NCBI RefSeq assembly: GCF_000374065.1
Contig: NZ_KB893301.1
Location: 89,429 to 153,428, forward strand
Source of the DNA: Spirosoma luteum DSM 19990
GTDB lineage: Bacteria > Bacteroidota > Bacteroidia > Cytophagales > Spirosomataceae
Reading direction: 5' to 3'
DNA length: 64,000 nt
In this document: positions 11,256 through 20,382 of the stretch, in pieces
Position numbering within the stretch: the stretch's first letter is position 1
How the letters are laid out: every line of letters starts with the position of its first letter
The notes under the pieces: generated by a model
What the model was told of the DNA's origin: nothing
What the model saw: the letters and a program-made list of their open reading frames with translations, nothing else
The model's database searches: none
Program-made: the position numbers and the translations under genes

Positions 11256-12164
11256 ATGCGAAAAGAATTTTCAGCCGCCATCGAGAAAATCGGGCGGGAA
11301 GACGATAAAGTAGTATTCATCACCGGTGACCTAGGCTATAATGCCCTGGAAAACGTGGTTGATGCGCTGGGGCCGCGTTTCATCAATGCGGGTGTGGCCG
11401 AGCAGAATATGGTGGGTGTGGCTGCTGGCATGGCCTACAAAGGGTACAAAGTATTTTGCTACAGCATTGCCCCGTTTGTAGTGTATCGGTGTCTGGAGCA
11501 ATTTCGAAACGACGTGTGCCTGCACAACATGCCGGTTTTTCTGGTCGGTAACGGGGGTGGTTACGGCTATGGCATCATGGGAAGTACCCACCACGCTATC
11601 GAAGATCTGGCCTGTCTGAGCAGTTTACAGAACGTGAATACCTACATCCCGGCTTTTGCGGATGAGGTGGGTCCAATGCTCGATCAGATTGTGGCGGAGG
11701 GGCGGCCAACGTACCTGCGTTTGGGCGCGGGCCCCAATACCCCCGACGGTGCCGAGATGTATGGCTCGTTCAAACACATTGTACGTAGTGACGCTTCCAT
11801 TGGTACCGTTATAGCGTTGGGGCCGGTGGCCGCCAATGTGCTGACTGCCCTGAACGATGAGTTGCTGACGGGGCAGTTCGACGTGTTTACGGCTACCAAC
11901 CTCCCGCTTGACCTGCCCTCCGGGCTGGCCCATCGCTGGGCGGGTAAGCCAATGCTGGTAGTGGAAGAACACGTGTCAATCGGTGGATTGGCTCAGCAAT
12001 TGTCCGTTAAGCTACTGACCGATGGCGCATCGCCCAGTCATTTTGTGAGCCTGACGGCGCAGGGCTACCCGAACGGCCTGTACGGCGATCAGAAATATCA
12101 CCAGCAACTATCAGGGCTGGACCCCGTCAATATTGCCCGTCAGTTGGCCTCGTTTACGAACTAG
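11256..12164 (+). CDS. Transketolase-like, C-terminal (pyrimidine-binding) subunit, glycan locus
   Basis: The 302-residue partner of the N half at 8296-9120. It contains the PYR domain with the catalytic Glu in GVAEQNM (residues 46-52) followed by the GVAAGMAYKGYKVF stretch, then a transketolase C-terminal domain with VVEEHVSIGG. The segment after the PYR motif differs from the pentose-phosphate type pair at 46911-47864, which has the FANFATGRVYDQ stretch here; this supports a different acceptor. It begins 31 nt after the fusion gene and is followed 11 nt later by a membrane protein, so the four genes are probably one transcript. Function as a C2-transferase is family knowledge; the sugar substrate is not known. 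Confidence 0.87.
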   Translation: MRKEFSAAIEKIGREDDKVVFITGDLGYNALENVVDALGPRFINAGVAEQNMVGVAAGMAYKGYKVFCYSIAPFVVYRCLEQFRNDVCLHNMPVFLVGNGGGYGYGIMGSTHHAIEDLACLSSLQNVNTYIPAFADEVGPMLDQIVAEGRPTYLRLGAGPNTPDGAEMYGSFKHIVRSDASIGTVIALGPVAANVLTALNDELLTGQFDVFTATNLPLDLPSGLAHRWAGKPMLVVEEHVSIGGLAQQLSVKLLTDGASPSHFVSLTAQGYPNGLYGDQKYHQQLSGLDPVNIARQLASFTN

Positions 12165-12175
12165 TACTGAATCCA

Positions 12176-13915
12176 TTGGTAACGCTATCCAATACGCGAC
12201 AATCACGACAGACCCGTTCCGGTTCATACCGACTATGGATTGCCACTTTCCTGTTGCTGATTCCAATTGGCCTGTTTTGGTACGTGTGGGGTCTATATGC
12301 CACTAACGTACCCAAATGGGACGATCACGTGCTGCGTTTTTTTCTGTTCGCTCTCGACGAAGAAACCTCTTTTTCAGGCAAAATTTATCAGTTCGTTAAG
12401 CAGCACAACGAACATCGGATTGTGTATGACCGGCTGATTGCCTGGCTCGATTACCAACTGACGGGAAAGCTGAATTTTGTCCATCTTATGTTTATCGGCA
12501 ACCTGAGTCTGCTGGGACTAGTAGCCGTTTTCGGACGGGTGTTGAGTCAGCAGGCACCGGGTAGTGCCTTTATCCGTGGGGCAGGAGTAAACTGGCGGAT
12601 GGGGTTGGTTTATCTTCCCCCGGTGGCATTTCTATTGCTGAATCTCTCACAGTGGGAAAACATGTTCTGGGGCATGGCCGCTTTGCAGAATTTTACGGTC
12701 ATGCTCTGGGTGTTCCTGGCAATTTATGTGCTTGCCTATACCAACAAAACAGGGTTGGCTCTGGTGCTAGCATTGGCCGCGACGCTCACCAGTGGTAATG
12801 GACTGCTGGTATGGCCCGTTGGGTTCGGCATGTTGCTGTTACGCACCGGATTTGCCGGTAAAAAAGAACGTAGTGCCTTATTGATATGGATTTCTGGAGC
12901 TATTCTGGCATTTGTGCTCTATTTCTGGGGTTACCAGAAACCACCCGGTAACCCACCGTTACGCAGTTCATTTCTTGAACTAATAAAGGGCTGGCTGGCG
13001 TTCAATGGCTCGGCCGCGGAGGCAATTCCGGTTGGGCCGGTAGTTGGTTTGTGCGTAGTGCTGGGGGGAGTTTGCCTACTACTGGTATTGGCTATATGCC
13101 TTACTATAGGCCGGAAATACCTGAACCGCAGACCACTGTCTTCGCTCGATTTCTTCTTTCTGGGCGCGGTTGCTTTCCTCATTGGTACCAGTGCCGTAGT
13201 AGCCTGGACCCGCACCGGATTTGGTTTTAATACCCTCATTACCAGTCGGTACAAATTGTACTCGCTGCTGTTGATGACCGTTTTGTACACCTATCTGGTC
13301 AGTGAGTCCGGGACTTTTGTAAAAAAATGGGTGCTGATGGGTGGTTTACTGGTTGGTGGTGTGCTAACGGCCGGTTCATACCTCACCTACCTGGGGGATG
13401 CTATTTGGTGGCGGCAATGGTCGCTAACCAATCAGTTCAACTGGACGCACAGCAGCAATGGTCCGGCCGTTAGCCGGGACTCGATTTCTGACCGTTATAC
13501 ATCATTGGCTCTCTCTTTTGTTAACTCAGCTACACCCACTATTTATGGCCCGACCCGCCAGTCTCCAATAGCGGTGCAGGTGCGTAAAACGCCGGAGGGG
13601 TACGAGGTGTTAAGTACAACTATCCCGGCTCAGGGACTGGTAAATGCCGGGAACTTCATAGTAGCCCGCTCCGCGAAGCGGACGTATCTGTTTCCGGTAC
13701 GCCAGAATAAAGGCTCCATTCGGACGGCCATTTTCAACCCCTCTACGCTTTTTACCGCCGGTTTTAGGGCTATGATCTTACCGGTTGAATTAGATGCGGG
13801 CGTCTACCAGCTTTTAGTGCTGAGCGTTTCGGATAACGGGGTAAGCCTGCATCCAACCAACCAAACTATTCAGTCGGCGGGGGAACCCGGCACAACCACC
13901 AAAACGAACTGGTAA
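12176..13915 (+). CDS. Polytopic membrane protein, possibly GT-C type glycosyltransferase
   Basis: I do not recognise the family with certainty. The 579-residue protein has about ten hydrophobic helices between residues 20 and 400 and a non-membrane C-terminal part of about 170 residues. The first loop holds KWDDHVLRFFLF and QHNEHRIVYDRLIAW; an acidic pair in the first periplasmic loop and the topology are typical of GT-C glycosyltransferases using lipid-linked sugars, which suits the neighbourhood. The start codon is TTG at 12176, 11 nt after the previous stop; there is no in-frame ATG before the first helix. An O-antigen ligase/polymerase or a plain membrane protein are alternatives. Confidence 0.6.
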   Translation: MVTLSNTRQSRQTRSGSYRLWIATFLLLIPIGLFWYVWGLYATNVPKWDDHVLRFFLFALDEETSFSGKIYQFVKQHNEHRIVYDRLIAWLDYQLTGKLNFVHLMFIGNLSLLGLVAVFGRVLSQQAPGSAFIRGAGVNWRMGLVYLPPVAFLLLNLSQWENMFWGMAALQNFTVMLWVFLAIYVLAYTNKTGLALVLALAATLTSGNGLLVWPVGFGMLLLRTGFAGKKERSALLIWISGAILAFVLYFWGYQKPPGNPPLRSSFLELIKGWLAFNGSAAEAIPVGPVVGLCVVLGGVCLLLVLAICLTIGRKYLNRRPLSSLDFFFLGAVAFLIGTSAVVAWTRTGFGFNTLITSRYKLYSLLLMTVLYTYLVSESGTFVKKWVLMGGLLVGGVLTAGSYLTYLGDAIWWRQWSLTNQFNWTHSSNGPAVSRDSISDRYTSLALSFVNSATPTIYGPTRQSPIAVQVRKTPEGYEVLSTTIPAQGLVNAGNFIVARSAKRTYLFPVRQNKGSIRTAIFNPSTLFTAGFRAMILPVELDAGVYQLLVLSVSDNGVSLHPTNQTIQSAGEPGTTTKTNW

Positions 13916-13920
13916 CTTTG
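13913..13920 (+). promoter_or_regulatory. Candidate -7 box before the acyltransferase gene
   Basis: TAACTTTG, an exact TAnnTTTG match, overlaps the stop codon of the preceding gene and lies 23 nt before the ATG at 13944. No matching TTG is seen about 20 nt upstream, so this may be chance. Confidence 0.35.
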
Positions 13921-13943
13921 CCCTTCGTTTGATTATCAACGCT

Positions 13944-15119
13944 ATGCAGCCAATAACCCAATTCGTGAAGCCTACCCGCCCGGCCCTGAACCACCTGATT
14001 CAGCTGGACGGAGTTCGATTCATTGCCGTTGCCCTGGTACTGTTCGATCACTGGACTATGGAGCGAATTGCGCTGCCGGTGGGCGCATTGGGTGCCTTGG
14101 GCGTAACCATCTTCTTTGTACTCAGTGGTTTTTTGATTACCCGCATCCTGCTATCCAGCAAGGATAAACTCAGTAATCAGCCGGGGCGATACGGCGTTCC
14201 GGGCGGCCTGGGCAAGTACCTTAAGACGTTTTACATCCGCCGTACTATTCGGATTTTCCCCGTCTATTACCTCACCCTGATTATACTGGCACTGGTCAAT
14301 GAGCCGCCTGTACGGGAAAAATTTGCTTGGCTGGCTCTCTACGGTACTAATATTTACATTGCCCTCAAACATACCTGGATGGGTACCGTGGATCATCTCT
14401 GGTCGCTGGCGGTGGAGGAGCAGGTGTACATGTTTTTACCCCTGTTATTATTCTTTGTGCCGCGCCGGTTTGTTCCCCTCACGGCCTTTCTGATGATTAT
14501 TGGTAGCGTGGCGATGCGTTACGTGCTGTATCGGGCACAGATGCCCTGGTTCATCGGATACGTCTCAACCCCAACCTGTCTGGACGCTTTCGGGCTGGGT
14601 GCGCTCATGGCGTATGGCTGGCTTTACCAGCGCGACCGGTTTGACCGGTTCTTTCGCTCGTCCATATGGGTTTGGCTCAGCCTATTACTCTTTATTGGCG
14701 TTGGCATTCTGAATCACTGGATTTCCATCGACTCGCCACGCGGGTATCATAATGTAATGTCTGATGTATGGGAGCGGCTGGCGGCTTCGCTGTTTGGTTT
14801 TTTCCTGATTGGACGGGCAGTGCTGGGTTTTGGCGGAGTCATGAAATGGATACTCGAAAATCCCGTCAGTCAGTACATGGGGCGTATCAGCTACGGGTTG
14901 TACCTATACCATAACTTTGTCTTCAACGTCTACCATACGAAACCCACCCATTTTACGGTGCGCTCCTGGAACTGGCTGACAAACCACTTGCCGGTGCTGA
15001 ACAGTACGTATTTTTTTCAGTTTTCATTTTTTGTTTTACTGACTATTCTGTTGGCTACAATTTCCTGGTTTTTGATCGAAAAACCAATCAATTCACTTAA
15101 AGATCGGTTCTCTTACTGA
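13944..15119 (+). CDS. Acyltransferase family 3 membrane protein
   Basis: A 391-residue integral membrane O-acyltransferase, with about ten helices. Family marks are QLDGVRFIAVALVLFDHW near the N-terminus (catalytic His in DHW), FFVLSGFLITRILL, an arginine-rich YIRRTIRIFPVYY, and HLWSLAVEEQ. These enzymes acetylate or succinylate sugars of surface polysaccharides, which fits the surrounding glycosyltransferases. An upstream TTG at 13929 is in frame, but the ATG at 13944 is a more likely start. The gene starts 28 nt after the preceding membrane protein. Confidence 0.9.
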   Translation: MQPITQFVKPTRPALNHLIQLDGVRFIAVALVLFDHWTMERIALPVGALGALGVTIFFVLSGFLITRILLSSKDKLSNQPGRYGVPGGLGKYLKTFYIRRTIRIFPVYYLTLIILALVNEPPVREKFAWLALYGTNIYIALKHTWMGTVDHLWSLAVEEQVYMFLPLLLFFVPRRFVPLTAFLMIIGSVAMRYVLYRAQMPWFIGYVSTPTCLDAFGLGALMAYGWLYQRDRFDRFFRSSIWVWLSLLLFIGVGILNHWISIDSPRGYHNVMSDVWERLAASLFGFFLIGRAVLGFGGVMKWILENPVSQYMGRISYGLYLYHNFVFNVYHTKPTHFTVRSWNWLTNHLPVLNSTYFFQFSFFVLLTILLATISWFLIEKPINSLKDRFSY

Positions 15120-15218
15120 CCAGCGAATGTAGCCTGTATCGGCCCCGGCTGTTAATACTGTATTGACCACACGATAAGGTCATGATACGTTAAGGCGTGT
15201 ACCGGCTAACAATTTCCT

Positions 15219-15226
15219 TATATTTG
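15219..15226 (+). promoter_or_regulatory. Candidate -7 box upstream of the GT2 gene
   Basis: TATATTTG is an exact TAnnTTTG match in the 207-nt spacer that separates the acyltransferase from the GT2 gene, 100 nt before its ATG. The -33 region is not convincing (GTTAAGG at about the right distance). The rest of this spacer shows nothing else recognisable. Confidence 0.45.
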
Positions 15227-15326
15227 CAGTAGTAATACGTACGATCAATTTGTTGATTAATTAGCCTAATCTATTTCAAACCTGTTGACAAACGAAGGGC
15301 ATTGTCAATCTCCTAAAGTACACTGA

Positions 15327-16088
15327 ATGAGCCTTATGCTGTCCATTGTAATGCCAGCTTACAATGAAGAAGAAGTAATCGAAACTGTTGTTAAGCAGTG
15401 GACTGATTTATTGACCCGTCAATTTCCTGGCGAGAATACCCGACTGATTGTCGTTAATGATGGCTCTAAAGATAAAACCGGGCAAATTCTGGATGAGATC
15501 AAAAGTCGGTATCCAAAACTGATGGTTGTTCATCAGCCGAATGGTGGTCATGGAAATGCCGTCGTAAACGGGTATCGGCAGGCCGTTGCGCTGGACTCGG
15601 AATATGTGTTCCAGACTGATAGTGATGACCAGTTTGTTACCGACGATTTTGCCCGGTTGTGGGCCAGACGCAATGATTCTCCGTTTATTCTGGGCTATCG
15701 GGAAGAGCGGTACGATGCCTTTGCCCGATTGATAATTACCCGAATTCTGCGGTGGAGCATTACGCTAATCTACGGAACGCACATCATGGATAGTAATATC
15801 CCGTTCCGTCTTATCCGGGGTTCGTTCCTCCGGAAACTACTGGCGCAACTACCGAGCCCGAATCCCTTTGCGCCCAATATTTTCCTGGCTGTTATGGCAA
15901 AAAAAGCGGGCTTCAATACGTTCGATATCCCAATTACCCACAAGGAGCGGCTAACGGGAACGGTATCTATCCTGAAGTGGAAGCTGCTGGAAGTTTGCTT
16001 CCAGAGTTTTAAAGAACTGGCTCAGTTCCGTTTTGAACTGGCTGGCAAAGTCAAAGCACTTAGAAAACCAGAGCCCGTAACGGCATAA
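15327..16088 (+). CDS. Family 2 glycosyltransferase
   Basis: A 253-residue cytoplasmic GT-A enzyme. Motifs: SIVMPAYNEE at residues 6-15, VVNDGSKDKT, the acidic DSDDQF triad about residue 97-102, and the C-terminal ITHKERLTGTVS that corresponds to the acceptor and catalytic region. It lacks the C-terminal transmembrane helices found in the fused GT2 at 9206-11224. The substrate is unknown. It is followed by a perfect 20-bp hairpin and then by the UDP-galactopyranose-mutase-like flavoprotein, which supports a role in making a surface glycan. Confidence 0.9.
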   Translation: MSLMLSIVMPAYNEEEVIETVVKQWTDLLTRQFPGENTRLIVVNDGSKDKTGQILDEIKSRYPKLMVVHQPNGGHGNAVVNGYRQAVALDSEYVFQTDSDDQFVTDDFARLWARRNDSPFILGYREERYDAFARLIITRILRWSITLIYGTHIMDSNIPFRLIRGSFLRKLLAQLPSPNPFAPNIFLAVMAKKAGFNTFDIPITHKERLTGTVSILKWKLLEVCFQSFKELAQFRFELAGKVKALRKPEPVTA

Positions 16089-16092
16089 ATAC

Positions 16093-16148
16093 TAGTTCGA
16101 GGTTTGTTGTTTGTCGCTAGCCAACGATAAACAACAAACCTCGAACTA
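16093..16148 (+). terminator. Perfect 20-bp inverted repeat between GT2 and flavoprotein genes
   Basis: The arms 16093-16112 and 16129-16148 are exact reverse complements with a 16-nt loop. It begins 5 nt after the GT2 stop and ends 12 nt before the next ATG. There is no T-run, so it may be a transcript-stabilising or attenuating hairpin rather than a full terminator. Confidence 0.55.
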
Positions 16149-16159
16149 ATCACTCAGCA

Positions 16160-17551
16160 ATGAAGTATAAATATGTTATTATTGGCTCCGGTCCAACAGG
16201 TCTGGGAGCTGCTTACCGGCTGAAAGAGTTAGGTATTACCGACTTCATCGTTTTAGAAAAAGAAAACCGTATTGGGGGCCTGTCCCGTAGTTTTGTGGAC
16301 GAAAAAGGGTTTACCTGGGATGTGGGTGGCCACGTCCAGTTTTCTCACTACAACTACTTCGACGACCTGATGCTTAAGGCATTGGGAGAAGATGGCTGGC
16401 TCAGTCACCAGCGCGAATCGTGGGTCTGGATCGAAAACCGCTTCGTCCCTTACCCGTTTCAGAACAACATCAAATATTTGTCTCCCGAAACGATGTGGAA
16501 ATGCCTGGAAGGGATTATCCATAACTACAAGTTTCCCACTAATGTAAAACCAGCCAATTTCCGCGAGTGGATTTTAGCCACGTTCGGCCAGGGTCTGGCC
16601 GATACGTTCATGTTTCCGTACAACTTTAAAGTGTGGGCTTATCCACCCGAGGATATGAACGCCGTGTGGGTGGGCGAACGGGTAGCGGTTACCGACTTAC
16701 AGCGGGTCACTAAAAACATCATTTTTGATCAGGATGATTTTTCTTGGGGGCCCAATAGCACGTTTAAATTTCCTAAGCAGGGCGGTACCGGTGGCATTTG
16801 GGAAGCCGTAGGCGACCTCATTGGCCGGGAGTACGTAAAGCTAAACGCCACTGTCGAAAGCGTGATTGGCCCCGAGAAAAAAATCAGGCTGGCCGATGGT
16901 ACCGACATTCAGTACGAATACCTGATGAGTACTGTACCCCTCGATCTGTTTACGCAAAAGGTGGAAGGCCTGGATTCTGAAACGGTACAAACGGCACAGG
17001 GACTAAAACACTCGTCCACCAATGTAGTTGGCATTGGGTTAAAAGGAAAACCCAAGCCAAGCCTGGAAACTATGTGCTGGATGTATTTTCCAGAATATAA
17101 CAGCCCCTATTATCGGGTAACGGTATTCTCGAACTACAGCCCGAACAACGTGCCGGACATCAACCAGAACTGGTCATTGATGACTGAAACGAGTGAGTCA
17201 TCGGCCAAGCCGGTCAACCGCGAAACATTGATTCAGGATACAATAAAGGCTTTGATAGAAGATCAGCTTATCGAATCAGCCGATGATGTTGTTTCAACCT
17301 TTCACATGGCTTTCGATTATGGGTATCCAACCCCTTCGGTAGAGCGGGATGGTATTCTGAAGGCCGTTCTGCCTAAACTGGAGCCATTTGGCATTTATTC
17401 GCGGGGGCGGTTTGGAGCCTGGAAATACGAAGTCAGTAATCAGGATCATTCCCTGATGCAGGGCGTGGAGTGGGCAAACCGGGTGGCGGCCAACGTCCCT
17501 GAGGTTACGATGCCTTTCCCGGAAACCGCCAACGCGATGTGGGGGAAATAA
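16160..17551 (+). CDS. FAD-dependent oxidoreductase, UDP-galactopyranose-mutase / protoporphyrinogen-oxidase-like
   Basis: A 463-residue flavoprotein with an N-terminal Rossmann FAD motif (IIGSGPTGLGAAYRL, residues 7-21), the GGLSRS stretch, and DVGGHVQF. PYPFQNNI and FMFPYNFKVWAYP resemble the substrate-binding region of UDP-galactopyranose mutases and related amine-oxidase-fold enzymes found in polysaccharide loci. I infer modification of a nucleotide sugar or lipid-linked sugar; the exact reaction cannot be read from sequence. The gene is enclosed between two long perfect hairpins. Confidence 0.8.
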   Translation: MKYKYVIIGSGPTGLGAAYRLKELGITDFIVLEKENRIGGLSRSFVDEKGFTWDVGGHVQFSHYNYFDDLMLKALGEDGWLSHQRESWVWIENRFVPYPFQNNIKYLSPETMWKCLEGIIHNYKFPTNVKPANFREWILATFGQGLADTFMFPYNFKVWAYPPEDMNAVWVGERVAVTDLQRVTKNIIFDQDDFSWGPNSTFKFPKQGGTGGIWEAVGDLIGREYVKLNATVESVIGPEKKIRLADGTDIQYEYLMSTVPLDLFTQKVEGLDSETVQTAQGLKHSSTNVVGIGLKGKPKPSLETMCWMYFPEYNSPYYRVTVFSNYSPNNVPDINQNWSLMTETSESSAKPVNRETLIQDTIKALIEDQLIESADDVVSTFHMAFDYGYPTPSVERDGILKAVLPKLEPFGIYSRGRFGAWKYEVSNQDHSLMQGVEWANRVAANVPEVTMPFPETANAMWGK

Positions 17552-17560
17552 ATAAGTTGT

Positions 17561-17631
17561 AAGTTATAAAGTAGTAAGTGGCTGACGCGACACCGATATT
17601 TGTGCGTCAGCCACTTACTACTTTATAACTT
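17561..17631 (+). terminator. Perfect 28-bp inverted repeat after the flavoprotein gene
   Basis: Arms 17561-17588 and 17604-17631 pair perfectly around a 15-nt loop, 9 nt after the stop codon. The next gene (ATG 17651) starts 19 nt past the hairpin, so downstream expression would need read-through or a promoter in the hairpin. Confidence 0.6.
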
Positions 17632-17650
17632 ATTCACTTACTACTTTTAT

Positions 17651-20368
17651 ATGAATAAACGTCTCTGGATTGGTATTGGCGCAGTGGCTTTGCTGGTAGC
17701 AGGCTGGTTTTTTTACCGGCAATTGTTTCCGGTCGGCCGCACTGTCGATTCGCTGATGCCGCCGGGGGCTTTGCTGGTACTGACCAGTGACCGTTTGCAG
17801 GATACCGTTTCGGCCCGGACACTGCGCAGGGAAATTTCCCTGCGGCAGATACCAATCTTCGATGAAGCCCGTCAGCGGCTCGACCGATTCCTGTACGCAA
17901 CGGCCGACACGGCCACGGTACTTGAATTTATCTCTGGTCGGGATGTTCGGTACTCGTTACACTCCATTTCCAAAACTACCCTCGACTTTATCTTTTATAT
18001 TCCCATTTCTGATAAAGATCAATCATTTATCAATCGGGTAACCAACCCCGACCCTCGCCAGTACCGCGTTCTGAACCATACATTTTCGGGAGAGAAGATT
18101 CTTGATCTGGTGAACCGGGCCAATGATCCGGTGGGGTCTTTTATCCTGACAGACCATTTCCTGGTTGGCAGCGTATCGGGTATTCTGATTGAGAACGTAG
18201 CGAAACGGATGCATCAGTCCCTGAAACTGACGCAAAAAGTGCACAACTTTCGCATGGATGCCGACCATATAGCTGGGTTATCCGTACGGCCCGATGTATT
18301 GCAATCCCTGTTTAGCGATGTTGGGTCACTGGTAAGATTGTTCTTACCCGAAGAACTGAACCTGCAATTCCGGTATTCGGCATCCCGTTCTCACCTCATT
18401 GGTTATTCGGTGGATCAGATTGGTGCCCGGCGCGATGTAGCGGCCTTGTTTGCCAATCAAACTCCCCAGCGGATTCAGCATCCGGAGCTGATTCCGCAGA
18501 CGACGGCCACGCTGTACCACATCAGCATTAGCGATGCTCCGCGTTTCGGGCAGTCACTCAGCACGTTGCTGGGGTCGGCTTCCAGCGACTTCCTGCGTGA
18601 CCGGTTTAGTCAGATTAAACCGGAAACCAAAGCGCTTTATGAGACGCTGGCCAGTGATATTTTATTGTGCCGTCTGGAATCGGCTACGGGTGGTCCCCGT
18701 CAGGTGTTGATCCTGACCACCAGGAACGGCCGGTTACTGGCTAATGCGTATCAGCAGGTAGCTTTCCGGGCGGGGGCTAAAGCACCCGACGCACCAAAAA
18801 ACTATCTGGGCCACAAAATACTGCGACTCAATGTACCGGAGTTACCGGCATCCCTCCTCAGCAGCCTGTTTTCGGGCTTCCCCCAAAGCTGGATTACCCA
18901 ACATGGCCCTGCACTGATTGTTACGAACAGTGAAGAAACAATGCAGGATTATTTGCAGCAAATGGCACGGGGAGCCGTCTGGAATGCCGACGAACGGCAG
19001 GCCGAGTTACTGAATGCGACGCTGCGTCCGGCCAATTTCACCGCCTTCGCCCGGTTACAACGGGGTCAGACGACTATACCCGTCAGTTGGCCGTTAGCCT
19101 GGCAGAATCTGCTCGATCAGATTGATCTGGCTACCGGCAGCCCTTCCCTGTCAAATCTGGAAAATATGGCTTATCAGGCCAGCTACGGTAACAAAAATAT
19201 TCAGTCGACGGTCATACTGGGACGTACCACAACGCGGGCCAGCCGGGCAGTGCTGAACAAAGTACTGCTGCGGAAGAAGACGGAATTTAACGCCCCGCTG
19301 ATTTCGGCTCCCATCGTAACGGGAAACCTGAGTGATAGTTCGGCCCAGTTTTACGTTCAGAACAACGCCAGTGAGTTTGTGCTGGTCACACCCGCTGGCG
19401 ATAAACTGGTGCAGAACAGTACGGATGGGCCCATACGCAGCAACGCCCTTGGGGTCGATTTTCTGAACAATGGCCGATTGCAATACCTGTTCATGACCGA
19501 CCGGACGCTGTACATTGCCGACCCCGTACGCATCAAAAAGGAGGTGGCCTTACAAGCCATTCCGCTACCCAAAGGCATTGATCCATCCTATCTGGCACGA
19601 CCACGGGGTAGTCAGCAACGAAATCTGGTTGCACTGGTAGCTCACAAAGAGGGACACATATACGCCCTCGACAGGCAGCGCCGAACGTTCGTTCGCCTGA
19701 TGACTGCTCCGCACAAAGGGCCGCTGCAGTTACCTTTTCAGGTTATTACAACGCCGAATGGAATGGATGTGCTGGCCATCCAGACGGACGGCACCCTGAA
19801 TCACTGGCGGGAGAATGGAACACAGTATCCGCATTTCCCAACCCGAATTGAGCGGCAAAATGAAGAACAACCCGAAATTAGGTTTGCCGGGCCGGCATTA
19901 TTACCGGCGGGTCAGTCAATGATTCAGACCATTGCCGATGAGGGGCAGCTTTTTTCCATTAACAGCAACGGCCTGATTGCCAAACGAACCCAACTGTACC
20001 GGCCCGTACGGCGTGGCTTATTCAGACTCATTCCGGACGAAGATCAAACGAACTGGCTGTTGCTTCGAACGTCGGATACGGAAGTAACGGTGCTGGATCA
20101 GCGGGGTCAACGCCTGTTCGACGTTCGGGCATTGCAGTCGGGCCGTAATACGGTTCGGTATCATCGGCTGGGGGCGGGGGTCGAGTTAATCAGTGTTCAA
20201 TCCGGTAACTTTACCATGCTGTATGGTCTGGACGGGCGCATCCTGAATGACCGACCCATTCCGAGTGATTTTCCGGTAGCACTGCAATTTGATGAGCGCA
20301 CTAATGAATTATACGTGCTGAGTGGAGCTCAGCAGGCCGTTGAGTTATTTAGTGTTCGGTTGCGGTAG
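17651..20368 (+). CDS. Large membrane-anchored hypothetical protein
   Basis: Not recognised. It has 905 residues when started at the ATG at 17651, which places a hydrophobic anchor at residues 4-22 (LWIGIGAVALLVAGWFF) and leaves almost the whole protein outside the cytoplasm; an earlier in-frame start at 17600 lies in the hairpin and is unlikely. Residues 40-550 are mixed alpha/beta with a PPGALLVLTS opening reminiscent of DUF3352-type proteins; residues 550-900 hold recurring beta-rich units (YLFMTDRTLYIADP, GMDVLAIQTDGTLNHW, LLLRTSDTEVTVLD) that suggest a beta-propeller. The stop overlaps the reading frame of the SGNH gene, so the two are likely cotranscribed. Confidence 0.7.
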   Translation: MNKRLWIGIGAVALLVAGWFFYRQLFPVGRTVDSLMPPGALLVLTSDRLQDTVSARTLRREISLRQIPIFDEARQRLDRFLYATADTATVLEFISGRDVRYSLHSISKTTLDFIFYIPISDKDQSFINRVTNPDPRQYRVLNHTFSGEKILDLVNRANDPVGSFILTDHFLVGSVSGILIENVAKRMHQSLKLTQKVHNFRMDADHIAGLSVRPDVLQSLFSDVGSLVRLFLPEELNLQFRYSASRSHLIGYSVDQIGARRDVAALFANQTPQRIQHPELIPQTTATLYHISISDAPRFGQSLSTLLGSASSDFLRDRFSQIKPETKALYETLASDILLCRLESATGGPRQVLILTTRNGRLLANAYQQVAFRAGAKAPDAPKNYLGHKILRLNVPELPASLLSSLFSGFPQSWITQHGPALIVTNSEETMQDYLQQMARGAVWNADERQAELLNATLRPANFTAFARLQRGQTTIPVSWPLAWQNLLDQIDLATGSPSLSNLENMAYQASYGNKNIQSTVILGRTTTRASRAVLNKVLLRKKTEFNAPLISAPIVTGNLSDSSAQFYVQNNASEFVLVTPAGDKLVQNSTDGPIRSNALGVDFLNNGRLQYLFMTDRTLYIADPVRIKKEVALQAIPLPKGIDPSYLARPRGSQQRNLVALVAHKEGHIYALDRQRRTFVRLMTAPHKGPLQLPFQVITTPNGMDVLAIQTDGTLNHWRENGTQYPHFPTRIERQNEEQPEIRFAGPALLPAGQSMIQTIADEGQLFSINSNGLIAKRTQLYRPVRRGLFRLIPDEDQTNWLLLRTSDTEVTVLDQRGQRLFDVRALQSGRNTVRYHRLGAGVELISVQSGNFTMLYGLDGRILNDRPIPSDFPVALQFDERTNELYVLSGAQQAVELFSVRLR

Positions 20369-20382
20369 TGGAATTTGATTTT

